From Bacteroidota bacterium (GTDB taxonomy: Bacteria > Bacteroidota > Bacteroidia > Chitinophagales > Chitinophagaceae): a stretch of 64,000 bases of DNA. This document shows positions 43,597 through 54,500 of this stretch, piece by piece. Within the stretch, counting starts at the first letter, position 1; each line of letters opens with the position of its first letter. The position numbers and the translations under genes were made by a program. The DNA lies in NCBI GenBank assembly GCA_005884665.1, contig VBAT01000020.1, positions 20,063 to 84,062 of the forward strand, given 5' to 3'. The notes under the pieces are model-generated. The model saw nothing but the letters and a program-made list of their open reading frames with translations, was not told the DNA's origin and did not search any database.

Positions 43597-44241
43597 TTAT
43601 TGACATTGTTTGACCATTTCTTCCGCCTGTTGCTGGCCCCACCGTGGATACAGGTCTTTAGGTTTTGCCTGCTTATATAGTTCGACCGCCTTTTCAAATA
43701 CGGGTTTGGCTTTTGCCTTTCCTCCACCAAATTGTTCAGGAGTTCCAAACAGGCTCATACCCTGCAAATAATACAAACGCGGGTTATTGGGATCGAGCTT
43801 GATAGCTTTTTCAAGCACCTGGTTTGCCGTCGCTCCGTAGCTCATATATCTTGACTGAGGATCTACCAGCATCTGCTGGGTAGCTGCCATATTGCGAACT
43901 GATAAAATTTCGGCTTTATCGGCATCGGCCGTTGCTATAGATTCCGCTTTATCGCAAAGTGCATTTATTTTAGTTGCATTACCATCTTTGTCTTTCAGGG
44001 TGGGCATCCAACCAGCCGTTGTCAGGGCTAACCCTGCATAGTAATAAGGGAGCCACTGTGTTTTTTCGGCGTCTCCTATACGTTCAAATGTATTGGCCAG
44101 CTTTGTAAAATCTTCTGCTGTTTTTGCCGAGTCAAACATCGCAAGATTTTTTTGCATGGTTGCAGCATATTTATCGCTTTGGGCAAACGTAGCTGCCTGT
44201 AAGCTAACTGCTGCCAATAACAGGAAAATAAACTTTTTCAT
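43597..44241 (-). CDS. Exported TPR-type protein
   Basis: 214 residues with a signal peptide about 1-20 (AATFAQ). The helical repeat structure includes DKYAATMQKNLAMFDSAKTAEDF, WLPYYYAGLAL and VLEKAIKLDPNNPRLYYLQGMSLFG, the last a good TPR unit. It lies downstream of a TonB-dependent receptor gene with a 147-base spacer. That spacer contains a GC-rich imperfect hairpin (CACGCGGCGG near 44290 with CGTCGTGGCGTG near 44337). TPR partners of TonB receptors are common in Bacteroidota. Confidence 0.8.
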   Translation of the reverse strand: MKKFIFLLLAAVSLQAATFAQSDKYAATMQKNLAMFDSAKTAEDFTKLANTFERIGDAEKTQWLPYYYAGLALTTAGWMPTLKDKDGNATKINALCDKAESIATADADKAEILSVRNMAATQQMLVDPQSRYMSYGATANQVLEKAIKLDPNNPRLYYLQGMSLFGTPEQFGGGKAKAKPVFEKAVELYKQAKPKDLYPRWGQQQAEEMVKQCQ

Positions 44242-44388
44242 ATTACTTGTTTTGAGTTTGATTTAATAATTAATATCCAGGTTTATTTCACGCGGCGGCG
44301 CGAAGACGCAACGTTTTATTATCAGGTTCGTTCGTCGTCGTGGCGTGAGTATTTCGTGAGTATTTATTTTCAAAATGAAACCACCGTT

Positions 44389-46641
44389 TTATAGATTATT
44401 ATTTATAGCATCCTGGGTCCGGTCTACACCCCAGCTGATAAAGCACCCGATAAAATAAAAACGTTTAGCAGGCGGATTGATCTCTGATTTTGTAGTGCCG
44501 CTAAACGAGTAGTTATATCCATACACCTGCTTTTGCCCGAGGATATTGCTCACGCTGGCAAATAATACAATAAAGGATTTTGCATTTTGTTTGCCGAGGC
44601 TGGGTACCCATTCACCACTAAAGCTCATGCTGTTGTAGGCTCTTGTTTTGCCCTGGTCGGCCACATAAAATTTGTTACCTCCATCGGGCAAAATATTATA
44701 GTAAGGTCTGCCCGAAGCCCAGCTATAGGTAAGGTTAAAACCTGTCTTCAGTTTTGTAAAGAACTTTTTTGTAACAATAGATGCAGTATGATTGGCGACA
44801 AAATTGGGCTGCATAGCGTCGGGGTAATTCAGGTAGTCTCTCTTTGTATCGATATAAGAATAGCTGATCCAGTAGTCGAAGTCTTTGATCGTTTTCTTGT
44901 CGCGGAAGAAGAGGTCAACACCCTTTGCAAACCCGTTGCCGCTGTTATTAAATGAATAAAAATTGTAGCCAATGGGCACTTGTTTTATCAGGTCTTCGTA
45001 TTTCTTATAATATCCCTCGATCCTCAACGTTCTCTGGTTGTAGATCCTCTGGTAGTTCAGGATATAGTGTACGGACTTTGTAAAACCAACACTGGTAGGC
45101 GCATAGTAAAGTTGCTGTGTCTCGGGTTTTTGATAAAATATTCCCCAGGCAAATGATACCTGTGAACTTTTGCCAGTCTTATAAGCCAGTGAAGCCCGCG
45201 GTGCGAAATCCGACCTGTTGATCAGTGATGAATGTTCAAACCTTCCACCAACCTGGGCGGCAAGGTCTTTAGACAGGTAAATGCTTGCCTCGGCGAAAGC
45301 GGCCGAATAATTATCGATTTGATTGAACAGGGTATCATTGTATTTAGGACGGTAGTCAACATGCCAGTATTCACCACCAAAACGGAGGGCACTAAGACCT
45401 CCCAGCCTTTTTTCAAAAACAGCTCTTCCTAATGTGAGATTTTGCAGGTTGTCGAGTTTAAAATTTTTGGCATTCATCCAGAATGTTCCCGGTGAAAATT
45501 GTTTGGGCTGATTATTCTGATCCTGTACCTGTTGTTCCATTTTATCAAGGTTAGTGCTGAAACTGGCGCCCAGCGTCATTTTCCAGCCAGCGCCGATATT
45601 TTCCCGGTAGCTCAGATTATTATACCAGTTGCGGTTTTTTAATGAAAAAGCGTCTTTAAGATAAACGCTGTCAATATCAGCTCTTCTCAAACCCAGATCG
45701 CTCAGAGAAAGAGTCGTATAGTATTTGATAATACCGCCATTCTTTGTCTTGATACGGAAATTGCCGGTTGCTTCATGAAATTCCGGCATCCGGAAATAAT
45801 CCGGTGTTTGCTGTACCGCGGCAAAATATAAACCTACGTTCACATAATTGTACGTAATACCATACGATGATTTTTTATTCTTTGCCAGTTGCTGAGTACC
45901 GGCGCCTACGATGATAGGCGAAATGGATGCATCTATTTCAGACCTCTCCGGGAGATCTATCGACTCGAGCAATAAAACAGATGCCAGAGCCTGTCCATAC
46001 AAAGCGGAATAACCGCCAGTGCTAAAAACAGTTCCTTTGAAAAGAAAAGGTGAAAAACGGCCCCGGCTGGCGATATCAGGCACGCTGGCGAAGTAAGGAT
46101 TGTTGACAAGATTACCATCAATATACTGTTTGGTTTCATACCCAGCTCCTCCCCTCACGAATAATCCTTCCTGTTCGCCTACCTGTTGCGTTCCAGGCAA
46201 TGTTTTCAGGGCAGCTGTGATGTCCGCATTTGAGCCGGCTGTCGTCGCTACATCTAATGAGCTCAATACTGCCGCTCTTTTTTTGTCCCCCGCCTCGAAT
46301 GTGCCGGCGCTGACAATTACAGCGTTCAGTTCGGTCACTTCTTCCTTAATATTTATATCGAGTGAAATTGGCTGGCTGCCCAGGGTGATCTTTTGTTCAA
46401 ATGGTCTAAAGCCTACTGCTGTCACGACGATAAGCTGCTCTCCTTTTTCACTCGTGGTAAACCTGAAATTACCGGACGAATCACTTGTCGTGCCATCATA
46501 AGTATCTTTTATGGTAATGCTGGCACCAGGCACCGGGTCCTTCTTCGAAAAAACTTTACCGCTTATCGTTGTTTGTCCAACCAAATTGTCAATCCCTGCC
46601 GCGAGTATAAAAAGCAGGATGGTCATGGAATACTTTCTCAT
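44389..46641 (-). CDS. TonB-dependent receptor with carboxypeptidase-regulatory domain
   Basis: 750 residues. Signal peptide about 1-22, CarboxypepD_reg-like domain about 24-105 (TISGKVFSKKDPVPGASITIKD), plug about 110-225 (ALKTLPGTQQVGEQEGLFVRGGAGYETKQ...), then a barrel ending in residues SWGVDRTQDAINNNL. The C-terminus lacks the usual terminal aromatic residue, which is slightly odd. Ligand unknown; no SusD partner. It has a strong own promoter and is followed by the TPR protein, suggesting a shared envelope function. Confidence 0.88.
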   Translation of the reverse strand: MRKYSMTILLFILAAGIDNLVGQTTISGKVFSKKDPVPGASITIKDTYDGTTSDSSGNFRFTTSEKGEQLIVVTAVGFRPFEQKITLGSQPISLDINIKEEVTELNAVIVSAGTFEAGDKKRAAVLSSLDVATTAGSNADITAALKTLPGTQQVGEQEGLFVRGGAGYETKQYIDGNLVNNPYFASVPDIASRGRFSPFLFKGTVFSTGGYSALYGQALASVLLLESIDLPERSEIDASISPIIVGAGTQQLAKNKKSSYGITYNYVNVGLYFAAVQQTPDYFRMPEFHEATGNFRIKTKNGGIIKYYTTLSLSDLGLRRADIDSVYLKDAFSLKNRNWYNNLSYRENIGAGWKMTLGASFSTNLDKMEQQVQDQNNQPKQFSPGTFWMNAKNFKLDNLQNLTLGRAVFEKRLGGLSALRFGGEYWHVDYRPKYNDTLFNQIDNYSAAFAEASIYLSKDLAAQVGGRFEHSSLINRSDFAPRASLAYKTGKSSQVSFAWGIFYQKPETQQLYYAPTSVGFTKSVHYILNYQRIYNQRTLRIEGYYKKYEDLIKQVPIGYNFYSFNNSGNGFAKGVDLFFRDKKTIKDFDYWISYSYIDTKRDYLNYPDAMQPNFVANHTASIVTKKFFTKLKTGFNLTYSWASGRPYYNILPDGGNKFYVADQGKTRAYNSMSFSGEWVPSLGKQNAKSFIVLFASVSNILGQKQVYGYNYSFSGTTKSEINPPAKRFYFIGCFISWGVDRTQDAINNNL

Positions 46642-46659
46642 AATACCGTGATTTCATCA

Positions 46660-46691
46660 CAAACATAAAGTAGTTTATATCATAAACCAAA
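46660..46691 (-). promoter_or_regulatory. Predicted promoter of the TonB receptor gene
   Basis: The minus strand reads TTTG (46691-46688), 20 bases, then TATGTTTG (46667-46660), an exact match to TTTG / TAnnTTTG. The ATG at 46641 leaves a leader of about a dozen bases. Confidence 0.75.
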
Positions 46692-46701
46692 TTTATTTTC
46701 G

Positions 46702-46730
46702 AAAAAAAATCGGGCCGTAGATGGGCCCGA
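46702..46730 (-). terminator. Intrinsic terminator of the 46756-48027 gene
   Basis: TCGGGCC (46710-46716) pairs with GGCCCGA (46724-46730) around a 7-base loop. On the minus strand the stem runs into eight Ts (46709-46702). The next promoter starts 11 bases beyond. Confidence 0.9.
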
Positions 46731-46755
46731 CTAAACACACATGACAACAAGGAAA

Positions 46756-48027
46756 TTATTTTTTTATAAACTTCTGTTGGACAGATTCTGAGCCGCAGCT
46801 TGCCTTGAGCAGGTAAAATCCATTTGCAAGATCTGTTACGGCAATTGTTTCAGTCTGACCAGAAGCGCTGTTTTGCATTGCTTTCATTTTTTGGCCATTC
46901 AGGCTATACACTTCAAGCATGACCGGTTTATTCTGCCACGCGGAAGGAACGGTTACTCTCAATTCACTGGTTGCAGGATTGGGATACATGACCAGGTTGA
47001 GCAAATCACTTTGTTTGCCCGGCCGGATAATGCGGATCTGGGAATACAGTGATTTACCATCTATATCAACGGAACGAAGCCTGTAATAAACGATACCCGT
47101 TTTTACATCTGAAATATCGTTGACAATAGAGTAAGTTTTATTTTCAGTGGTATTCCCGTAAGCAAATACCATAGCCACCTGGTTAAAGTTGACACCATCG
47201 GTGCTTCTTTCAACATCAAAATGACTGACATTAATTTCGCTGGCGGTTACCCAGTTCAAATCCACTTTATTGTTATTATTCAGTGTTGCGGTAAAAGAAA
47301 CAAGTTTGACAGGAAGGCTTATCGCGTTGGCATAATTAAATCCTTTCATATACAAACTGAACTGGCGATCGACAGATGGAGAAGCTATGGTAACTGCACC
47401 CATCTTCACTGTAAAGGAAGAAACATTTGCTTTGCTAACAGTGTACATGTTTCCTGTCGATGCTGTGTCAAGACCTGAATGCTCAATGCCAAGGACATTC
47501 AGGCCCCTGAATTTTGTTACCAATAATTGCAGAACCGAAATTTCCAGGCCAACGTTACTATAAGTTGCAGTACCACCACCCATATCCATTTCTACCATTT
47601 CTTTCAGTAAAAGATTACCATCTATGTCCACTGCAGTTCCCTGCACACTGTTCATTACCTGGGATGCACCAGTGAGTGAATCCTGGAAACTGATAGTAAA
47701 TACAGCATATGACGAGCCCGAACCCGCGGGAATCTTGATCTCAGGCTGGAAAGCAGCAGTATAACCCAGGCCAACTGAGTTATCATCGATCTTATTTACT
47801 TTGGCACCGTTCACCAGGCTGTCAATTTTTACAGTAGCATTGACTTTCGACTTTACTCCTTTGAATAAATAAATTGCTCCAACTTTCAGATCCGTGGTGG
47901 CTGCTGTGATAAGCGTCGGGTTTTTAAAAACCAGGCCCTGGTTTAGGTTAGCGTTGGCCTGTGAATGGCTGTCGACTGATAGAACAAGGACAGCAACAAA
48001 TAATGTAAGGCGTACAAATGTTTTCAT
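46756..48027 (-). CDS. T9SS-exported protein, unknown N-terminal domain
   Basis: 423 residues from ATG at 48027 (MKTFVRLTLFVAVLVLS); a longer open frame starts at 48162 but would place 45 polar residues before the signal peptide. Mature residues 25-270 form a beta-rich domain I do not recognise (DLKVGAIYLFKGVKSKVNAT). A fibronectin-like module (FDVERSTDGVNFNQV) and a type A T9SS tail (NPATSELRVTVPSAW ... FYLLKASCGSES) follow. It shares its promoter region with the giant gene at 48597-56987. Confidence 0.82.
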   Translation of the reverse strand: MKTFVRLTLFVAVLVLSVDSHSQANANLNQGLVFKNPTLITAATTDLKVGAIYLFKGVKSKVNATVKIDSLVNGAKVNKIDDNSVGLGYTAAFQPEIKIPAGSGSSYAVFTISFQDSLTGASQVMNSVQGTAVDIDGNLLLKEMVEMDMGGGTATYSNVGLEISVLQLLVTKFRGLNVLGIEHSGLDTASTGNMYTVSKANVSSFTVKMGAVTIASPSVDRQFSLYMKGFNYANAISLPVKLVSFTATLNNNNKVDLNWVTASEINVSHFDVERSTDGVNFNQVAMVFAYGNTTENKTYSIVNDISDVKTGIVYYRLRSVDIDGKSLYSQIRIIRPGKQSDLLNLVMYPNPATSELRVTVPSAWQNKPVMLEVYSLNGQKMKAMQNSASGQTETIAVTDLANGFYLLKASCGSESVQQKFIKK

Positions 48028-48202
48028 TGCTCGAGGTTTTAGAGTACAGATTGTTTTGCTAATCGCACACATTTGATAAGCCCTTTGAACCAAAATAAAC
48101 CGAATGGAAAAAGCCGGAAGGAGGGAATAACTAATAGTTCTGTAGAGTAAAGTTCGTTTCATGATCGGATTAGATTGTTTTCTTAGGGATTCTTCGAATT
48201 AA

Positions 48203-48236
48203 ACACAAGATATTACGCAGTGTTTATACCTGCAAG
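48203..48236 (-). promoter_or_regulatory. Predicted promoter of the 46756-48027 gene, conserved with that of the giant gene
   Basis: The minus strand has CTTG (48236-48233), a 20-base spacer and TATCTTGT (48212-48205), one base off TAnnTTTG. About 90 bases around it (48155-48250) align with 57105-57200, including GCAAG(T/C)TTACGAG and TCATG(A/G)TCGGATTA. Confidence 0.55.
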
Positions 48237-48317
48237 TTTTACGAGTAAATTTTCCCCGAAAAACACGTATTTTCCCTATGCAGGAATTTTATTTAATTGA
48301 TGGTCAATAAATTTATT

Positions 48318-48356
48318 ATGAAAAACTTGTTGTTCTTAACATTCGTATTTGCTTGA
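48318..48356 (+). other. Orphan signal-peptide-like start, remnant or leader peptide
   Basis: ATG to TGA encodes only MKNLLFLTFVFA, a typical start of a signal peptide, with no continuation. It lies in the 48028-48596 gap, which otherwise holds a promoter and two terminators. It may be the truncated beginning of a lost secreted protein or chance. Confidence 0.3.
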
Positions 48357-48366
48357 TACCTGGAAA

Positions 48367-48394
48367 AATAAAAAGCCGGGTAGTTACACCCGGC
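48367..48394 (-). terminator. Hairpin with T-run in the 48 kb gap
   Basis: GCCGGGT (48375-48381) pairs with ACCCGGC (48388-48394) around a 6-base loop. On the minus strand it is followed by TTTTTATTTTTCC. It is a second terminator about 140 bases beyond the giant gene's own. Confidence 0.8.
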
Positions 48395-48534
48395 CGGATA
48401 GCCCCTTATGCAAAAATAGTTTTACTAAAAATTTTTAAAGCGAGTATAGAAGTTTTCGAAGATACCTGTTCATAGAATTGGAAATCGAAACAACTTGGAA
48501 CGGTTTACTCCAGTAGCCCTCCTTTTTTGGATTA

Positions 48535-48570
48535 AAGAAGGTCTCAAAACATCTCCTTTGAGACCTTCTT
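48535..48570. terminator. Terminator of the giant T9SS gene
   Basis: AAGAAGGTCTCAAA (48535-48548) and TTTGAGACCTTCTT (48557-48570) are exact complements: a 14-bp stem with an 8-base loop, starting 26 bases past the stop. Confidence 0.85.
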
Positions 48571-48596
48571 GATCTGATCCAGCCCTGTTATGATAA

Positions 48597-51500
48597 TTAG
48601 TTTTTGATGAGTCGTTGAACAGAGTTTGTGCCTGAACGCTGGTCTGTCATATCCAGCAGGTAAATTCCCTGGGGTAACCTTTCAAGATCACGCACAGTTG
48701 TTTGCGAGGTGCCCCTTCCTACGGCATGATTGAAATTACGGATCAATCGTCCATTAACATCCATCAGTTTGATGTTGAAAGTAGTCGCATTGTCAGTAGT
48801 TATGTTTATCGTGATAGACGATTGGAATGGATTCGGCCATGCAGCTACCTGGATCTTTGCAGATAACCTTACCACCGTTACATTACTGTAGGTGATCCGT
48901 CCATCAATGTCCACCAGTTTTACCCGGTAATAGATGGCTTTATTCTGCATGAGATCGGAAATATTATCAGGCAACTGGTATTCTTTTTTTACCGAACTGT
49001 TACCTGCCGCTTTAATACTGCTTCCGGTAACGCTCCAGCTCACATTGTCGATGCTACGTTCAACAATGAAATAACTGGTATTTTGTTCCGAGAGTGTTGA
49101 CCATTTAACTGTCGCGACATTGCCATTCAGCTCTGCTATTGCTGTAAGACGATCTGCAGGCAGCGGCACCAGCCACATAACACTGTAAGTTGCGGGACTT
49201 GGGTCCTTCATCATTGCCGCATCCACATAAGAATACCTGAAAGTAACAACGCTATCTCCTACCGTTGCCGAAGTGATCCTCATGTTGAATACTGAAGGAT
49301 TAAAGTTGCTGAACGATTGGCCGTCTACAACCAGTGCACCATTATAATACAATTCAGCATTTGTGGGCACCTGGTCAATAGTAACTGACTTGGTAGTGAG
49401 CACGCATCCTGCCACACAATCTTCAGGATCCGAACCACTCAGCACCGGCGGGTTCATACCGCCATTCAGCGTGATAAGCTGGTTAATACCCGGGTGGTTG
49501 ATCGATGTAAGATAACTATCCGAATTAGGCAAACGTTGTATGCCGAAATTAACATTCGTTACAGACAGCGTACCTGTTTTAACGGCTATTGACGTATTAG
49601 ATGTCCCGGCTTCATTACCTGTACCGGCCATGTTATTTGTACCATACCCATCACCTACCGCGATCCAGATGGCTGCAAAACCGCCTGGGGCCGGGGCATT
49701 ATTTCCTAACCCGATATTGGCAGTAGACAGGAGTAAGGTATAATCGGTAAGAACTTCAGCTAATGGGAATGAATAGGCGCCGGTAGCGCTGTTGACTGTA
49801 GTCTTAAAGGCTACTTTATCCTGGTAATCCAGCAGGTAAGCGTACACAGTAGCACCGCTCGGTGAGCCCATCGCTCCACCATTGACAACTCCATCCATCA
49901 GGCCATTCTTATCATTGTACAGCGTACCGCTGATAGTGACATTCGTTTTAGCCAGGCCAAAATCAAACTGGGAAGCACAACTTCCTCCACTCGAAATTGT
50001 CATGGTCTTACTGGTTACGGTAGTAGTGGTATAGTAAGAAGGTACAGAACTCATAGCTACTGCCGTAATATAACATTGTGGATATTTCAGGTATTTGATC
50101 GAAACATGGCCAATGTAAACCGAATCATTGTCGTCAACGTTAGCGTTTGTTAAAAACCGTATGATCGTGTTGTTTGAAGCAAAAGATGTAATGTCCTGGT
50201 TATATACCGTTACATAACCTGCATCAGCTGTGCCATCCCCACTGATCGTGTAAATAGTTGTATAAGAAAATCCTCCATTCAATGAAGCCTGGACAAGAAC
50301 ATCTTCTCCAGCCGACAAGGAATTGCTTTTCCTCCGGTAAGAGAAGGTAAGGAATGCTTTGACTGCTCCATTCAGGTTTATTGATCTCCTGGCCGACACA
50401 TCGTGGTCCTTTAAGCGCAATCCCCAGCCAAAGGCTCCGTCTTTAACTACTTCAACATCTGTATTGAAGGCAGATTGGCTACTATTACAGAAACCTACCG
50501 AAAGATCATTAGCATCAGACCAGTTGGAAGCCCATGGAGAATCTCCATCGTCACCGGATGAGCACGTGCTGGCACCGGCTGTACCCTCGAAATCATCTGC
50601 CACAGTCTTTTCCGGGTATTTCGTAAACTGGTAATAACCGGAAGTATCCACGGTTACCGAATCGGTCAATTCATTTGAATTGATAGTACCGCTACAGTTA
50701 CCATCGGTATACAGGTAGACCTTTATACCAGGCAAACCAAGCCCACCATCATTATTGATACCATCTTTATTTCTGTCAATAAATACCTGGCCTGAAAGTA
50801 CGTTCTGGTTACCGTTTGAAGGACAGGTGCTGATCTTAACGATCACCATCGCATTGTCGCAAACAATCGGTGATGGAGTAGAACATACGCGATATTCAAA
50901 AGTGTCCTGGCCTGAAAAACCAATATTCGGTGTATAAAGGATCGTACCATTTGAATTGATACTGATCGTACCGTGTTTAGGTTGTAATAAACCCAGTGTT
51001 GTAACGCTTAACGGGTCTATTGTTGCGGCAAAACCGAAATCATTATCCAGGATCGTGATCGTTACTGGCTGGCTCACGAGTGTTGTAGCGAAATCGTCAC
51101 TGGCAACTACCAGCTTTTGTTTACAGAAAGGTTGCAGTGTGGTACCTACGTCCCAGTAAGCGCTGTTACCGGCAGTAGAACCTGTAGGATCTTCTCCATA
51201 CACTGCAGCGATCTTGGCGCCATTACAGGTGAAGATGGCTATACCACCCTGGTCATTGTCGGTTGCATCTTTTATCTTGATATAGTTAAGTGCATTTACA
51301 TTGTAAGAAACATCATAACGCAAACCACAGGGGCTCACTGAACCAGTTGCGCCGTTTACGTTACCATCATATTTTACATAGATAGTTGTATTGGCAGTTG
51401 GTGTAACCCAAACAGGATTACCGTTTACATCAGGCTGACCATCGCTATTCAGGTCGAGCCCACCAGGTGCCCAGGCAACCGTTGTATAATCGGTCAAACG

Positions 51501-54500
51501 AGCTTCAGAGATCAGGTTGAATGCCCAGTCGTAAGCAGCGCCGTTGGCGCCACCACCACCCGGCGTATAAGAACCTACCATTTCAATGGCGGTAAATGAT
51601 TCGCCCGTTGGGTTAACAAATTTATAGGTAGCAGTCGTTGAATAAGCAAGAGGGAAGCGAACAGCCGATTTTGCAGGGATCGTGATCACACCAGTAGCAG
51701 GTGCACCTGAAGACCAGTTGATATTGATGCTTCTGTTCAAACTGTTATAAAACATGACCGCAGAAGTATCCTTTGGATTATCAAAGGCATTATCCGAGGT
51801 CGGAACAGGTGTATAATAAGTGTTGGAATACCATGTAGCCGGGTAAATTGGTGCATTGCGGATAGAATAGTTGTCTACTCCACCTGAGTTCAACTCCACA
51901 CCTACCGGTTTTGTACTGGTAACAGTTGCGCCTGTTTTAACTCCGCCATTTACCAGGTATGACTGTCCTTCATTTAATGTAACGACTGTTTCAAGCGTAC
52001 CGTTGTTGTCTTTATCTATGCTTACAACAGTATTATCCTGTGAAGCACGGATAAATAATGCAGTGTATTTAAAGTCCTGGCTTGGGAAATCCTGGCCTAA
52101 AGGAATGGTGAAGGATTGTCCAAAGTCATATGTAGAGGTAACGTTTGTTTTGATAGCCTGTACGGACATGATAGAAGGTTCACCTGTGACCTGTGTAACA
52201 GCCAACTGCCCGTTGGAAGTTATTTTGTCCTTTCCATCATAATAAATAGTAGCAGGGTTCCTGGGATTTGCATTCATCGTGTTGTCCAGAATGATATTAC
52301 CATTTGCCGGGATGATATCACTGGGATACCCGGGAGCAATACCATTATAAGGATTACCATCACCCCATACTTTGGTTGTTGACTGCGTAGGATTCATGGC
52401 ATTGGCTTCATAACCATCTTCCCATTCATCCCAAACGATGGTCATACCTGCATACGGTATTTTGATACTGATAATCGTTCTCAGGTTGTTGCTGGGCATT
52501 GCAGGACTTCCTGAAGCCTGTAATGCGTCATAGGCGTCGTTTTCAGGATAAGGGATATAATAGGTATGTGTCTTGGTAGCATCAGCGCAAATATCAACGA
52601 TAAGCGGGTCAATTGTAAGGAACACGCTGGCTGTTGCGCAAAGACCGGTTAAGTCGCATATCTGGTAAGTAAGTGTATCATTTCCCTGGAAAGTACCGTT
52701 AGGAAGATAAATGATAGTGTTGTTAGATATATAGGCTGAACCGTTATGCGGTTGACCCGTGATCGTCAGGGTCGCATTGTTGATGTTATTATTAGGATCA
52801 TAGTCATTTGCCAACACGTCAACAATGATAGGATCGCCACCTGCGCCATTTGAACTATCGTTCATAGCAACAGGAGAACAAACGGAACAAATCGAGTAGT
52901 TGGTAGTTAGAGAGTTGGTTACAGTATTTTCATACCCTTCTTTCCCGGTAGCCTTTATTATGTAGTTGCCACCAGTTGCAGGAGTGCTCCAAACGTATTC
53001 AAATGTGCGGGTACAACCCGAGGTACCTACGGGTGTAGCCGTGAAGGTGCTGCCTGTAGGAGTGATCTGTACATCCAATGAAGTAATATCTGAAGAACCA
53101 AATGGGTCGGCTACAATAGCACGGATGTACTTGGTAGTACTGCCGGTACCGCTGATCACCTTTGTACCGCCGGGATAAGCCGCGGTATAAACGTCAACAG
53201 AAAGAACGTTGATATAAGATGAAACAGGAAGATCGATCCTTGAAGGTTTTGTCTGGCTGTCGAAATCAATTCTGAAGGTAACCCCAGGTAAAGCTGTTGT
53301 CACCTGTAAAGAGATCGCCTGTCCTGCTGGCACCAATACATCGGCCGCAAGGTTACCCGTCCAGGTCAACATACCGCCGCTATACGTCGGGTTGCTGAGG
53401 GTAATAATGTTTGTACCGCCATAACTCAATACTGCTGTGATAGCTGGATTGACCGGCATGGTACCACTGGAAATGGTAACATAAGTTCTTACCGTGATAG
53501 CACCGGTTTTTATATTTAAGCTATCACATAGAACCGGGTTCATGGTAAACGTAGTAGAACTGGTACCGATTGTACTAAGTATTGTTGTGCTGGATGTGGT
53601 GACGTCGCCGGTAGCTACCGGGTCAACACGATCCAGGGCCTGCGAAGGGTCAGAAAGATATAATTGTTTAATTACAACATTCGAGTTAATGATAACAGTA
53701 TGCGTAGATGTCGTAGGACCGTTACAACCGGCTGCGCTGGCTGTAATTATTGTCGTACCGCTCCACGAAGCAGGGTAAGTAACATTACCATTAGCAGCAT
53801 TGATCGTAACGCCACCAGCGATACTTGCTGCATCCAGGCTATAAGTTATTCCTGTTGAATTCGTGGCGGTAGCGGAATAAAGGACAACCGCTGCTCCCTG
53901 CATTCTTGAAGACGAAGTTCCCAAAGCAAAAATAGGTGTACCTACTGATGGCGTAGTTGTAACGGTATGTGTTGCTGTTTTAGGACCATTACATCCTGCA
54001 GCACTAGCAGTGATCGTTGAAGTGCCTGACCAGGCGGCCGAATAAGTTACAGTACCGGTTGCACCATTAATGGTATTACCACCAGCCAGACTGGTTGCAT
54101 CCAGTGTATAAGTAATGCCCATTGTATTAACGGCGTTAGCGACATAAGTAACGGTTGCTGCTGCCTGGCAACGGGTAGTAGAAGCTCCCGCTACAAATAA
54201 AGGAGATCCAACAGAACCTGAAGTGGTAACTGTATGGGTCGCAGTTTTAGGCCCGCCACAACCTGCCGCAGTTGCGGTGACAGTGGATGTACCTGACCAA
54301 CCGGCTGCAAAGGTTATAGCACCTGTAGAAGCCACGATGCTGTTACCACCTGAAAGGCTGGTTGCATCGAGTGTATATGTTATACCTGTCGCGTTGGTAG
54401 CAGTTGCTGAATAGGTAACGATAGTTGCTGCCTGGCATCTGCTGGATGTTGCACCCAGAGCAAATACAGGCGTTGCTACTATACCATTTACAGTGACTGT

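Noticed and set aside
43530-43748. N-terminal extension of the 42942-43529 membrane protein
   Set aside because: The extension overlaps the TPR coding region in another frame, crosses a terminator hairpin and has no counterpart in the paralogue.
48028-48162. 45-residue extension of the 46756-48027 protein
   Set aside because: It would put polar sequence before a good signal peptide and includes the conserved upstream region shared with the giant gene.
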